Assembly: GCF_020379485.1 (NCBI RefSeq)
Contig: NC_063447.1
Coordinates: forward strand, 56,471,452 to 56,535,451
Reading direction: 5' to 3'
From: Brassica napus
Lineage: Eukaryota > Streptophyta > Magnoliopsida > Brassicales > Brassicaceae
DNA length: 64,000 nucleotides
How positions within the stretch are numbered: position 1 is the first letter of the stretch; each line of letters opens with the position of its first letter. Positions 21,696-33,915 of this stretch are shown piece after piece. The notes beneath the pieces are model-generated. The model worked only from the letters and a program-made list of their open reading frames with translations, was not told the origin of the DNA and did not search any database. The translations under genes and the position numbers were made by a program.

Positions 21696-22682
21696 GTGGT
21701 AGATGTTGAAGTCTGCCGATAGCTGGAAAGCTTGATACCCTAGAGTCGCGGACGGTGAGCCGTAATTAGCAAGTAAATAGTTGGGGCTATGGTTTTCTTG
21801 TTCGGGCTTAGTTGTTAACAAAACAAGCCCAATCAAACGTGGCCCATTCCATTATGTGGTTAAATGCCGCTTATTAGCAAATACAGTATCAGCTATTCAA
21901 TATTTCGAATCAGGTGTGGAACTACAAGGAACCAAGTACGCTTACAAGCCTGATCTCAAAATGTCAACAACTTCTGGAGCCAGAGGGTTTGTATTTTGTA
22001 GCAGGCGCTTCCCAAAAAGATAAGCATAGCGCATCATCCTTAACTTTAGAGTAATATTGAATTATAACCGCCCAACCTCCCCTCTTTTAGGCTCTACAAA
22101 CCAGAGCTCTAAGCCTTTCTTGTATCTCAAGAGAGATCACAAGCCCACACACAAATCCAATTGTTTGCGTGAAGAACCGTAAAGTAATCTTGGGTCCTTT
22201 TATAGATAAGGCCCAAGCACAAAATCTATTATTTGATTTATTCTCTTTGTAACAAACTCTCGCCATCTTCATCTTCGATAACTCCTTGATTCTTCCTTCC
22301 AACTCTTCTCGTATACACCCTCCACGGCCTATCACCTTCATCCCAACTCCCAAATATTGGTTCTTCTTAAGCATAAACCCTCATACAAGAAAACTATACA
22401 CTAAGTTAGAAAGAAATCTTTCGTACAATATAAGTTATCTAGTTTTAATTAATAACTTAGGTCATCTCTAAAACAGGAAAAAAAAAACAGATTAGAGTGT
22501 AGTACTGTAGTGTCAAGGTTATATGTATGTTTATGTGATTTTGATATAAAAAAATCCTCATCGTCAAGCTATAAAAAACAAAAGAATTGTATGAACAAAA
22601 TATCTTAAAATGCCTTGTGGATGAAGCAACCATATAATCTCACACCAATTTCCAGTAACCTAGCTAGCGTGTAGGGTCCTCA
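21696..22682. other. Spacer between the S3/HSP60 chimera and the HSP60 relative
   Basis: About 1 kb. The part just above 21695 may be the S3-derived leader. The 95-codon ORF at 22087-22374 (-) has no recognisable domain and is not called. Near 21300-21350 and 22615-22680 the two flanks share the phrases CTTGTGGATGAAGCAA and AGTAACCTAGCTAG, so the region after the HSP60 stop is itself duplicated. Confidence 0.5.
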
Positions 22683-25600
22683 TCAGAAACCCATACACCC
22701 ACAACCACCACCCATAACGGGAAACGCATCTTCTTTTGTTGGAATCTCGGTCACAACTGCTTCCGTCGTAGTCAACAAAAGCGAGACACTAACCAATAGA
22801 ATAACAAAGATTAGCAAACAAAGGCACTAAAAAAATAAACTACAAAAAATGACAATAAATTTTCAGACCATTTGAGTCCCTCGCAGCATCAGCCAATGCG
22901 GTTCTGATCATTTTCACAGGGTCGATATTACCAGACTTCACCATATCCACGTATTCTCCTGAATATATATGGGAACAGAAGTTAGTTCAATATATATATA
23001 GCAATATAACAAGGTGGACCAAGGGCAAGCAGTCTGTGAGCTACCTTTAGCAGCATCATAACCGATGTCAGGATTATTTGATTCCAAAAGCTTGTCAACG
23101 ATGACTTTACCGTCGACTCCAGCGTTGGAAGCAATAATGTAAACAGGTATCTGCATCAAAGTATTATTTAGTGTTCAAGATTCACAGAGGTATCTAAGTT
23201 GGAGATGAAGAAAATTTGTGATGAGAGAAAAAAAAAACCTTGAGAGCATTTTGGATGATTTGGACACCGATTTCTTGACTAATGTAATTTGTGGAAAGCT
23301 TCTCAAGTTCTTTTGACGCGTACAAAAGAGCAACACCACCGCCTGGAACAATACCTTCTTCTAAAGCTGCTTTGGTTGCATTTAGAGCATTGTTTACTCT
23401 ATCTATCTTTTCGCTAATTTCTCTCTCACTCGTTCCTCCGATCTAAAAGCCATCCCATCATTAGTTATATGCATCAATAAATATTGAGTCCATTAGTGTG
23501 TTGCAACAGATTAGTTTCACTACCTTTATTACAGCAACACTCTCAGAAAGCTTAGCCAACCTATCTTGTAACATATCCTTGTCATAGCCAGACTCACTCG
23601 TTTCAACCATGGATCGTATCTGCATGATTATTTAGATTTAGAACATATATAACAAACATCCTTCCTATTTGGAAGAAAAAAAAAAGAGAGTCAAAGCAGA
23701 TCATGCACTGACTGCTACATGATATATAATATGTGAGAAGTATAAACCACCCTACCTGTTCACATCGTTCTCCAATATATTTCTTGTCACCAGCCCCACC
23801 AATAAAAACAGTGTTTTCTTTGGATACAATTACCTGTTCAGAAATGAAGATCATATGATTAAGGCTGTCCTGAGATTTTGGGTATCATAGACAATTTAGT
23901 ATTTAATAAATTTTTCTTTTAACAATTTGGAAGAATAAGCCTATTTACATTAACTTTAAAAATTTAGGAGCTCAAGACCAATGTTTCATTTTGCTATGGG
24001 CAGATCAGCTTCTAGATGTGATATAAATGCTTTCGAAGGTACATAGGAATTGAGCCAAACGAACCTTTTTGCAGGTTCCAAGCATACCGAGTTCGATTTT
24101 CTCAAGACTCATACCTCTCTCTTCTGTTATTACCTGTAAATTGAGATCATCAAAGAAATATTATTACACATCATGCATGCAATTAGTGTAAGCTTGGCAG
24201 ATACTTTAATGGTCTTGCCTGGGCTCCTGTGAGGGTAGCTAGATCGTGCATATAAGCCCTATGGTTTTCTCCAAAACCAGGGGCCTTCACAGCACAGATC
24301 TATATATAATGTGATGGCATTTACAATTAAACCAAGCAAATAAAGATAATACTAAGAACATATAACAAAAATCCTGAAAAAAAACCTTCATTTCACCAGG
24401 AGGTGTTTTCCAACTTAGCCCTAGCCTAGCAACATGGTGAGAACGAGGCGTTTTCCAAACTAGCCCAGCAACAGAAAAGCTATCCAAATCCTCTGCAATG
24501 ATCAGCAGCGACCTTTGTTTCTGGAAAAAAAAGGCAGAGAAAAATAAATATTCAGATACAAAATAACTCAGACATTACTGAAATCATCAAATGATTTATA
24601 TACCTTGAGGGCCAAGTCTAAGACTTTAGACAGAGATTCAATATTGTGAACTTTGTTGTCGTGGATGTAAAGGAGAGGATCATTAACAAACTGATAAACC
24701 ATATCAAGACATTAAACTGATAAAGTAACAAGGTTTGGGTCAGTAGGCATTATTGAATTACTTATACCCTGAGAGCCGACTCTAAAACTGTAGACGTAGA
24801 ATCAGGACTAGTAATTTCCTTCTCGTGGATGAGAATGAGAGGATCTTCTAGCTCCTGCAAACCATATCAATTCTTGTGAATATTCCTTAAAACTGATAAA
24901 AAACATCAAGGTTTGGATCCTGATCCTTACACATGTTTGGTATTTCTCGTTTGTAATGAAGAGTGGGGATCTGTATCCCCTGTCGATCTTCATACCCTCA
25001 ACAACTTCCAACTCGTTAAACAAAGTGTTGCCACCCTATACCAAGAGAGATGGCAGAATAAAATTAGTCGTTGTCCTGAATATAGACAAATAAAACATTG
25101 GTCTATGGTTCCCAAAATTTCGAAAAATAATATATATACACTCCAAAATTATCAAAGAAATTTATAATTTTTCTATTTCTCCAAAAAATTGTCGGAGTCG
25201 GCCTATAAAATTAAACAAAATAACTATTGACATTGTAGGGATCAAATTCAACTCACTTGAACTGTGATCACTCCCTCTTTGCCAACACTTTCCATAGCCT
25301 TTGCAATAAGTTCACCAATCTCTCTATCTCCATTAGCTGATGCTGTTCCAACTTGGGCAATTTCTTCAAAAGTGCTAATCATGCGTGCTCTACTCTTCAA
25401 GTTCTTCAAAACAGTATCAACTGCTAACTTGATACCAAGTCTTAGGTGCATTGCACGATATGCAGCATGATATGCACTCTTTTCAGGAGTAACTGATTTA
25501 CAACCTTCCGTGAAGATAGCTCTAGTAAGGACTGTAGCATACGTCGTTCCTGTTTTTAGGTCGAATACAAAAACAACAATAAATATGAAAATCATAGGAG

Positions 25601-26396
25601 GCTAAGAAAAAGAAACGTTCTAATAGAGTGAAAGGGAGCCCCCCCTTACCATCACCAGCTACATTATTTGTGGCTTTAGCTACCTGTTTGACAGGACTGG
25701 CACCAACGTTCTTGACTCTGCCCTTGGACTCATTGCTCTTGGCAACAGTAACATCATCCTTTGTCACCTTTGGTGCACGCCAGCTTTGTGTGATGGTGAT
25801 ACTACCATCATCTTTTTGTTCGATGGTGACATTACACCCCTTAAAAAAAAAGTGATTTAGATACTTTGAGAGAGTGTTACAAAAAAAAAAAAGTGTTACA
25901 AAAAAAAAAGATACTTTGAGAGGTAATAAAAACAGGTAATTGATGATAGTTGTCACTACTCACTAGGGCATCACATGTTCCCTCGTTAACTATTATCACT
26001 TGCAATACTAATCTCTTGAAATGATCAGAAAAAAAGTTTATATATACCTTGGGTCCCATAGTGACTTGACCTGTATCAGCAAGCTCCTTAACACCGGACC
26101 GTATGTCTTTTTCTGAATAACTTCTAGTGGAACTGAGCATGCTTCCAAACTAAACAATACAAAAGAATGCACACTAATACATACCCACAAATGGCTAAAG
26201 CAGCATAAGAAGATACGAACTGAAGAACAACACGAACCTGGGTTGTACACTTTCTGGCGTTTCTGTCAAAACAAAAGAAAGATAAAAAAAAAACGATAAA
26301 TGATATATCAATAAAAGAAAGTAACTTTCAGAAATACAGAGAAAATGAAGAAAGTAACCTAGCTTGTGAAGCAATGTTGGAGACAAGTCGATACAT
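22683..26396 (-). pseudogene. Degenerate mitochondrial chaperonin HSP60 (CPN60) paralogue
   Basis: Seventeen exon-like blocks follow the HSP60 gene plan, from ATG at 26396 (MYRLVSNIASQAR, a mitochondrial presequence) to a GCGCMGF end at 22683, with GT/AG and frame kept almost throughout. HSP60 folds proteins in the mitochondrial matrix using ATP. Landmarks present: [42 protein letters not shown]. Damage: VTKDGVT is VTKDDVT; KLSGGVAV is KLSESVAV; the Asp of DRVTDALNATKA (catalytic Asp398 of GroEL) is Asn; about ten N-terminal residues after GV are missing; small in-frame duplications lie in exons 4 and 8; one exon is doubled (24604-24690); intron 9 starts GC; and the last donor is GG instead of GT (22878-22879). 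It corresponds in position to what I recall as At2g33210. It could still be transcribed. Confidence 0.8.
24604..24854 (-). other. Tandemly duplicated HSP60 exon, both copies 87 bp and phase 0
   Basis: Exon 24768-24854 reads [15 protein letters not shown]...LESALR. Exon 24604-24690 reads FVNDPLLYIHDNKVH...LDLALK. Both correspond to the same HSP60 segment ([21 protein letters not shown]), both are 29 codons, and both have usable acceptors and donors. Either can replace the other without changing frame; using both would repeat the segment. Confidence 0.8.
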
Positions 26397-26812
26397 GGTG
26401 ATAGATTCTCACTCAACCCGAGAAGATTACAATAGATACAGAATAGTTCGAGCTAAAATGATAATTCTCACTAACAGGAAGAGGAAGTAAAGCTAATATC
26501 TATTCTGAAAAACAGCATAGGGTTTATGTTTTTACGTGTTCCACAAGCTCATCCATTGAATTTAATATAGCATCCGATTTGGTTCCGTCTCAAGTTTTGT
26601 GGGCCTTACAAGGCCCATTTCATTAGTACAACAACGCCTAGGCGCTGTAAACCGGATTTTAATTTCGAACATTCTCGTGGACCAAACCGGTTTAGTGGTA
26701 ATTCGATTCCAATGGAGGAGATGATGACAACGTGGCGGAAGTTCAGTGGACATACACGGACCAGAACATTTCCTTCCTTTCACTTGCTCTCTCGCTTCCT
26801 CCTCAAACGTTA
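26397..26812. promoter_or_regulatory. Divergent promoter between the HSP60 relative (-) and the membrane-protein gene (+)
   Basis: 416 bp separates the two start codons. No strong TATA box was picked out on either side. The two genes probably share this region. Confidence 0.45.
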
Positions 26813-27822
26813 ATGGCGGAGAGAGGAGCTCTTCCGCTTCTTCGCCCCTCCTTGCCGCGACCCTCTATATTCCTCAGCTTCGCAAACCTCCGTGCGTCGC
26901 GATTCAAAAAGCCTACATCCTCTGCTTCTCATCTCCACTATCCCTCCTCCTCACGCTCTACAGTAGTTTCCGTTAAGGTAATCCCTCTGAATCGCCGGAG
27001 ATTCATCTACAAAATCCGCGCCGTCGCGGAGGAAGAGGGAAGATATGGACGGACGGAGAGGGGGAAGAGAGGAAGGAAAAGGCGGCAGCTTTGGGAAGAA
27101 TTATTGGAGGATAACGTTGAAGAAGACGATGTTGATAGTGGTAAAATCGATCTGTGGAAGATCTTAGAGGAGATTGTAGACAATGTCTGGATTCTAAAGG
27201 TATTTCATTTTTATGCTTCTAAACTATTATGATTGGTTGTCTCAATTGAACATTTGATTGGTGAGCAGTGACTCTTAAGTTAGTTTGGTCTCAAATGAAT
27301 GTCTTAAAGGTATTTATTTCATTTATGCTGTCTTGATTGTTTTTGTTGTTCACTGTGTAGGCATTCAAATCGTATGGATATCTCCTCCCTTTCATCCTCT
27401 TATCGCTTTTCTTCAGCACGGGACCCAAAGCTTTCCTCATATCGCTAGGTGTAGCCATCGGGCCATCACTGTTGTTTCTAGCGTTCCGGAAGTTAGTTGG
27501 TTGGGATAAACGTAGAAGAACGTCAACGGCTAGTCAGTTCGGGGGAGAGATGGAAGAGGAGAGAAGGAGCCGAGTTCGATACACCCCATCTCAGGTCAGA
27601 AACAGTGGTTCAGCTGGAATGGCTTCTAACTTTGGTGGGTGGGACGAGTTAGAAGGGCCCGGGACGGTTTACGAGCAGCCGAGAACCGAACCGAAGAGGA
27701 AACTGATGAAGAAGAGGAAGAAAATAAGAAGAGAAGAAGCAGCAGAAGCACAACCATTGTTGTTGAGATTGTTGGTGTCTTTGTTCCCATTCTTGAGCTC
27801 TTACACAAACATGCTCAAATAA
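26813..27822 (+). CDS. Predicted organelle-targeted membrane protein of unknown function, 282 aa
   Basis: Two exons (26813-27199 and 27361-27822) join in phase 0 into 283 codons. The N-terminus is basic and rich in Ser/Pro/Arg without acidic residues, like a chloroplast transit peptide. An acidic stretch (LLEDNVEEDDVDSGKIDLW) follows, then one or two hydrophobic segments (YLLPFILLSLFFSTGPKAFL and LGVAIGPSLLFLAF), then a charged C-terminal tail. The 26813 ATG is the first in frame; upstream only a GTG is open. By position it would match At2g33250, recalled as a transmembrane protein. No enzymatic motif seen. Confidence 0.75.
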
Positions 27823-27945
27823 AAATAAAACAACTAAACCGAATACAAACTAATTTTTTTTTAATTTCAGTTAAACCGAACCGGATCGGTTAAGAGATTA
27901 GTTATTAATCTTCGGTTTCATTCGTCACTTTACCATTTCTTCTCC

Positions 27946-29243
27946 ATGACATCATTCCTCTTTTCAAGATCATTCCTTTCACTAACACTCAGACCTTCTT
28001 CTTCGATCTTAATGGCGAATCTAACGACGAACGCAAAAGCTCGCCTGAGAGGCGTTGTGTTCGACATGGACGGAACCTTAACGGTTCCGGTCATCGATTT
28101 CGCGGCAATGTACAGGACTGTCCTCGGAGAAGACGAGTACAAGCGAATCAAGGCGGAGAGTCCTACCGGAATCGATATTCTTCACCATATAGAGTCGTGG
28201 AGCCCAGATAAGCAGCAGAAGGCGTACGAGATCATAGCTGATTATGAGCAACAGGGGATTGATAAGCTCCAAATCATGCCCGGTACGGATTCTTCCCCCT
28301 TGATTGTTTGAGGATTTGAGTTTAGAGGGTTTGTGTGTATCTTTGTTAGTTTTGATCTGTGAGGCGAAAGATTCGAACTTGGTTTGGTTTACGATTGAGA
28401 AAGATTGTAACTTTAAGTGTGAATATGAAGTAGTTCTCTTGTGTTTCTAATATATGACAAGTTATTGTTGCAGGTGCTGTTGAACTATGTAGCTTTCTTG
28501 ATTCCAAAAAGATAAAGTAGGTTTTCAGATTCTTCTCTCTACAGTTTGTGTTGTTTTGCCATGCTCAGTGTGAGCAACTTCTTGTTTCATTTTTGTAGGA
28601 GGGGGCTAATTACACGCAATGTTAAGAAGGCAATTGACATTTTCCACCAACGTTTTGGGGTGAGTATCATGTGCTATATGGTGGAATCTCTCTAGTTTAC
28701 TGCCTTATTTGTTTTGTCTTATTAGTTTTTGTTGTACTAGGTTATCTTTTCACCGGCACTAGGCAGAGAGTTTCGTCCATATAAACCAAACCCGGATCCG
28801 CTGCTGCATATATGTTCAGCATGGGACATCCAACCTAACGAAGTCATCATGGTTGGTGACAGCTTGAAAGATGATGTGAGTGGCTGACATGGTGGTAAAT
28901 GTTTCTGCTTGGCAGATATTTAAGAAATGCCTAAAGAAATTATGTTTTAAGCTCATGAAAGAGGCTTAAACACAGACCATCTTATGCAGTTGTTTAAAGA
29001 TTTGCTATGAAGGGACTTTGCATATTGTCTGAACATTATAACTGGTATTTTGATTCTTTTTTTCACTTGATTCTTTAGATAGCTTGTGGAAAAGGAGCTG
29101 GAGCTTTCACATGCTTGCTAGATGAAACTGGAAGGTATGGACCAGATGATTTTTCTGTCTCTGGACTGCATCCTGATTTTAAAGTTGATTCCCTGTCCAA
29201 AATTCAGAACATATTGGAGACGAACTTCGACCTCATCCCATAG
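27946..29243 (+). CDS. HAD-superfamily phosphatase-like hydrolase, 246 aa
   Basis: Five exons (27946-28282, 28474-28516, 28599-28659, 28741-28875, 29079-29243) give 247 codons. HAD motifs are intact: motif I FDMDGTLT (Asp 40 and Asp 42), motif II LITRN, motif III Lys in YKPNPDP, and motif IV MVGDSLKDD. A helical cap sits between motifs I and II, as in subclass I phosphoglycolate-phosphatase-like enzymes. The substrate is not evident. Residues 1-22 (MTSFLFSRSFLSLTLRPSSS) look like an organelle presequence; Met 23 is an alternative start giving a cytosolic form. It corresponds to what I recall as At2g33255. Confidence 0.92.
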
Positions 29244-30175
29244 ATTTTTTTTTTTGTTTGCCTCCAAATTCCTCATCTTGTGACCAAAATAGTCTCCTAC
29301 TCAACACAAAGGCTGTAGTTTGCAGCAGGATCATTATTGTAAGAGAGATAATGCCATTACACAGTATCTGTTCAGGATATCCATTAATACCAATTACAGA
29401 GTTCTGCTCATTCGCCATCTTATGTTCTAGCAATTCTTTGATATCATCATCTCCAGTCTCTGGATTTGATTTTTCTGTCCTTTTTCATCCAAAGTGAAAT
29501 TTGATTTTGCTATATGAAAAGACTTCTCAATTACTTTTAGTATTTCTACGAGGAACCAAAGAACGTCTATTTATTTGTGATGGTCCCAGTTGTGTCTAGT
29601 TAGCACAGTCAGGTCATGGCAGATGTCTGTGTAAAGTTGCCAACCCAACCTACAAAAACAGAAACTTTTGGTAACAGTTTACAAAACCAAGTTTAGGGTT
29701 GATCGTTTTCGACACCAAAGAGGAAACAGTTTGCATTATACCTGAGCTTTGTCTAATGAACCAGACATGAAGGATTGGTGGTTTAACCAAACGGATTAAA
29801 TCAGCTAAGAAACAGATCAAAGTACCGTATCTAACAATTCTTTATGCATCAGTGGTTTGGTTTCTTTAATGTGGTAGGAGTTTCATAAAGAAAAAGAAGA
29901 TAAAATGGAACCCTAACTGTTCTAAAATATAGAAATATAAAGCTAAAAATAGGTAATACTAATTAAAAAACACTGCTCTTGTTTTAGAAATTTCGGTTTG
30001 TAAACCTATTTCTTTCTCCCAAATCTCGTTTTTGAGAAGGATGGTGGAGAGAGCAGAAGAGAAATTTCACAAAACCTCTTCTCTCTCTGCTATTCAAACT
30101 TTTTTCTCTTTTCAAGTTTTTTTTTATATGACATGTTTCTTGTGGAACACGGCAATTATTTTTCTGTGTGAATTC
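29244..30175. other. Intergenic DNA between HAD and ACHT3
   Basis: Contains the HAD 3' UTR and the ACHT3 promoter and leader. A longer reading frame from 30032 is open into ACHT3 but reads low-complexity leader. No repeat or RNA gene seen. Confidence 0.5.
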
Positions 30176-33077
30176 ATGGCGACAGATACGTTCATCAAGT
30201 TGAATCCAATCTTCATTAATCCCAACCGCTTCAACCTCCGAGAATGTTCCAACCTAAGCCCTAAAAGCATCTCTTCTCTGAGCTGCATTAGCCCAAGACT
30301 GATATCTTGCAGCCATGTCAACCCTAGAACATTGATCTACGGCGAGAATGATAACATATTGTTTCCCAAGAAAAAGATTCCTTCCATGATCCGTTGTCAG
30401 GTTAGCTCAGAATCATTTTAATCTTTCGTTGATCGGGTTAAATAGTTTTGTTTAATTTATTCAGACGAGTCTTGGGATTGGAAGGAACCAAAAATGGTGG
30501 GAGAAGGAACTGAAACCTAACATGAAGTCGGTAACATCACCTCAAGATCTTGTCGACTCTCTACTTAATGCTGGAGATAAACTTGTTGTCGTTGATTTCT
30601 TCTCTCCCGGTTGTGGTGGATGCAAAGCTCTTTATCCCAAGGTAATCCGGTCTCAATCATCTGAAATTAAAAAACAAAAAACAAAACCGGATACAACAGA
30701 TTCTATTAGTAGACAATTCAAAATAGTAAACCGACTCCAAGTGTTATTATTAGGATTTAATCAAAACCATCTATGGGGCTGGATAAATAACCAGAATCCA
30801 CAAAATAAAATCAAACTCGACCGATAAAAGTGAATCCAAACCGATTCAAGCCCGGCATGGAAAACGGAATGAATTTTTTTCTATATGGCATTTCGAGTTA
30901 TGGATTTTACCAGAACCGAACCTGAACCAAGTGTATATCAAAAAAACCTGAAAAAAATTAAAATTCTAAAAATAATTTGTACCAAACTCGATTTCAATCT
31001 CTATTATGTATAAAATATAATAGGATATTATTGAGTACCTAAAATAATTATTTATAAATACTTAATTTAATATATACTTTTGGTATTTGGTTAATGTTGA
31101 TGTTTTTATGTTTTGATAATTATATTTGATTAAGTTTAAGAAAAGTTCATGTTTTGTTTATATTTTCATCAAAAGTGTGATTTTGGATTATATGTTTCAG
31201 TTATGTAAAATAGCAGAGAAGAATCCAGAGGTGGAGTTTCTACAAGTGAATTACGAAGAACAAAGAAGTCTATGTCAAAGTCTTCACGTTCATGTTCTTC
31301 CCTTCTTTCGCTTCTACCGTGGCTCCTCAGGCCGCGTCTGCAGTTTCAGTTGTACTAATGCCACGGTAATATTCTATTTTTATTCATTTTTTTCTTCTTT
31401 ATATAAAGAGAAATTAGGTTCCATATACACCAAAAAAACCAATATTTGCAAAATACCTTATGACTAATTTTGACACTGTTGATATCTTTATAATACATAA
31501 TTACCCATGTTCCAACTATCTGAACCATTCTCTCTCTTGTGTTTTCTTGTTATCTTCTGCCCAGAACAATCTTCTTACTTCTATCTCTCTTGTTTATTCT
31601 TAAAATCACCAAACACAATTTTTTTCCTATTAATCTACAAATATTTTTTTCCTTATCTTTTCTGTTTCCAACGATGTGAATCAGCAACGGGTACGTATAT
31701 TTCAATTAATATAGAGTATGAATCTAATGAGTACTATCCTCACATGAGTTTTGTATCTGTCATCTCTATTCTTTTACTCAATCTGACCGTGATATGAATG
31801 TTTAAGAAATTTTGTTTAATATACATGTGAGATCTCTTCGATTCATTCGCCGGTAAAAGCTCATGGCTGTATTGATGGTTTGTATAATCAAGAAATATAG
31901 AAATTTCCCGACATTGATGAAACTTGAATCTAACATTTAAGTTATTGTGCTTGTAGTCGATATTTATTAAGTTAACGGATAATTGTTTGATTACATGCTA
32001 CAAATCAAATATTGTGAGTATATGCATGTTTGGTTAGTTGTTACTAAACCGGTGGATGCCAATTTTTTCACAAAATATATTATCATTAGCTGATAAATGT
32101 TTACTTAGGTGTTATAAAACATGTTAACAACCTTTTAAAACGGTTTGTAATTTTTTTTAAAAAAATAGCTTGTCTTAGGCTGATAAATAGTTTGTTAGAT
32201 GCTATAAAATAAGTTAGTAGGTTAAAACAAGTCACATAATAGCTGACGTGGAAACTTTGTATTCATATTATATATAACATATTATGATTAGCTGATACAT
32301 GTTTGGTTAACTCTTACAAAATATGTTATCATTTTTTTACATTGTTTGGTAAAATGCTTAAAGTAGCAATTGTTAACTAATATATATATTATGTTAGAAG
32401 TTATAAATTATGTTAACATGTTAACTTAATCATTATCTATTCCACTAATATTTTTCTAGCGGTTAACAATTATAGTAGTATATATAATCAAAATTTAGGG
32501 CAAGAAAAAGAAACATATAAAAAATTAGGGCAGGGGTAAAACGGAAAAATATGACAAAAATATCTACAGTGGACATGAATTTTTTTTGCTTTAGGATAGT
32601 TTTTTAATTTCTTGGTGATTTGGGTATATTCAGCCAATAGTCTCTTATATAAAATATATGAAATTTATTGTTTGTTTATGTTTGCATTTACATCTATGCT
32701 TGTAGTTACTATATATACTGATTTTTTTCAAATAATCCGACAACTATTTTTTTTTGAGCAACTATAATCCGACAACTAATTCAAGCATTTCGAACACTAA
32801 TTGCGTATTTTGATTTTTTGAGCAGATAAATAAGTTCAAGGAGGCGTTGGAGAAACATGGGAGGGAACAATGTAGCATTGGAAAGACAAAGGGACTTGAA
32901 GAGAAAGAACTAGTCGCCATGGCCACAAATAAAGACCTGTCTTTGGATTATAAACCCAAAAATAATGAAGTAAACCGCGAGATAAAAGAAAATGACACAA
33001 TTATCGAAAGATCTCCAATCTCAAAAGAACAAGATGAAAAACGTTCTCTAGTAATTAGCCGTGCAGGAATTGTCTAG
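30176..33077 (+). CDS. ACHT3: Atypical Cys/His-rich thioredoxin, ACHT3-like, chloroplast, 272 aa
   Basis: Four exons (30176-30400, 30465-30641, 31201-31365, 32826-33077) give 273 codons. Residues 1-75 are a Ser/Asn-rich plastid transit region. The thioredoxin fold then has the active site FSPGCGGCKALYPK (Cys 125 and Cys 128), the CGGC form typical of ACHT proteins in place of WCGPC, followed by VEFLQVNYEEQRSLC and HVLPFFRFYRGSSGRV. The C-terminal tail is charged and ends in GIV. ACHT proteins oxidise or relay redox signals to chloroplast targets such as 2-Cys peroxiredoxin. Start chosen at the ATG before ATDTFIKL; upstream Met codons lie in leader. Intron 3 is long (1460 bp) and AT-rich. Recalled as At2g33270. 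Confidence 0.92.
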
Positions 33078-33352
33078 CGTCTGTTTTATTTGGGTACAGT
33101 TGCTGTTTTATTTGTCTGGGAGTTTCAACCTTTAGAGTATCCGTCCATTTGGAGGCATAATATTGTGCTATATATATATAGACCAGTGATCAACCCGCCC
33201 TACGGGCTGGGGTATGCAAATAAATGAAAAAATAATATATTTTAAATATTTAATTTATTTTTAACTAAAAATAAAATTAATTTTGATATATACTTTTTTT
33301 CATTACTTATTCCTTTGAAAAATATATATTTGAACTGATACTGTTCTATATA

Positions 33353-33915
33353 CAATAGAACCTCTATAAATTAATAATGTTGGGACTTTAAAATTTTATT
33401 AATTTATAGAGATATTAATTTACAAATGTTTTCTTTTTTAGTTTTTTTTTCTATTTTTAAATATTTTTATTAATAAAATAAGAAAATATTTGATTTTACC
33501 GTATATAAATTATTTAAATTTTAGAAAATTGATTTTCATATTATTTTATTATCTTATCTGGTGTATAGTGTTATGTTTCATAGAACTGTTATGTGGTTTT
33601 CGATATAATTTTACTAAATATTATTAAAATATATTTAAATATATTAAAATAATAAGAAAAATAAAAGTATTTTCATTGTGAATATAAAACCAACACTAAT
33701 GTTTAGTTTGTATTTATATAAAATATATATAGAGATACACTATTAATTTATAATTTTAATGGGACTATACATTTACATGGGAGTTTTAAAAATATTATTA
33801 TCTTATTATTTTATCGATTTGTGTCATATTTTACACCGGCCCAAGTTGGGACTGACGAAATTTATTAATTTATAGAGATTATTAATTTATCGAGTATTAA
33901 TTTATAGAGGTTTTG
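33353..33915. mobile_element. TIR element, CTCTATAAATTAATA family, copy 1
   Basis: The left end AATAGAACCTCTATAAATTA is mirrored at the right (AATTTATAGAGGTTTTG). A possible target duplication CTATATA lies on both sides (33346-33352 and 33916-33922). The internal phrase GTTGGGAC/GGCCCAAGTTGGGAC is shared with the second copy near 47.1-47.7 kb. It is non-coding, and Mutator-like by size and ends. Confidence 0.6.

Noticed and set aside
22087..22374. 95-aa ORF between the HSP60 relative and the S3 chimera
   Set aside because: No domain, no splice-supported partner exon, and it lies in a probable 3' flank duplication.
27639..27893. Glu/Arg-rich ORF overlapping the membrane-protein gene
   Set aside because: The spliced frame from 26813 continues in phase through this region to 27822; the other frame is a shadow.
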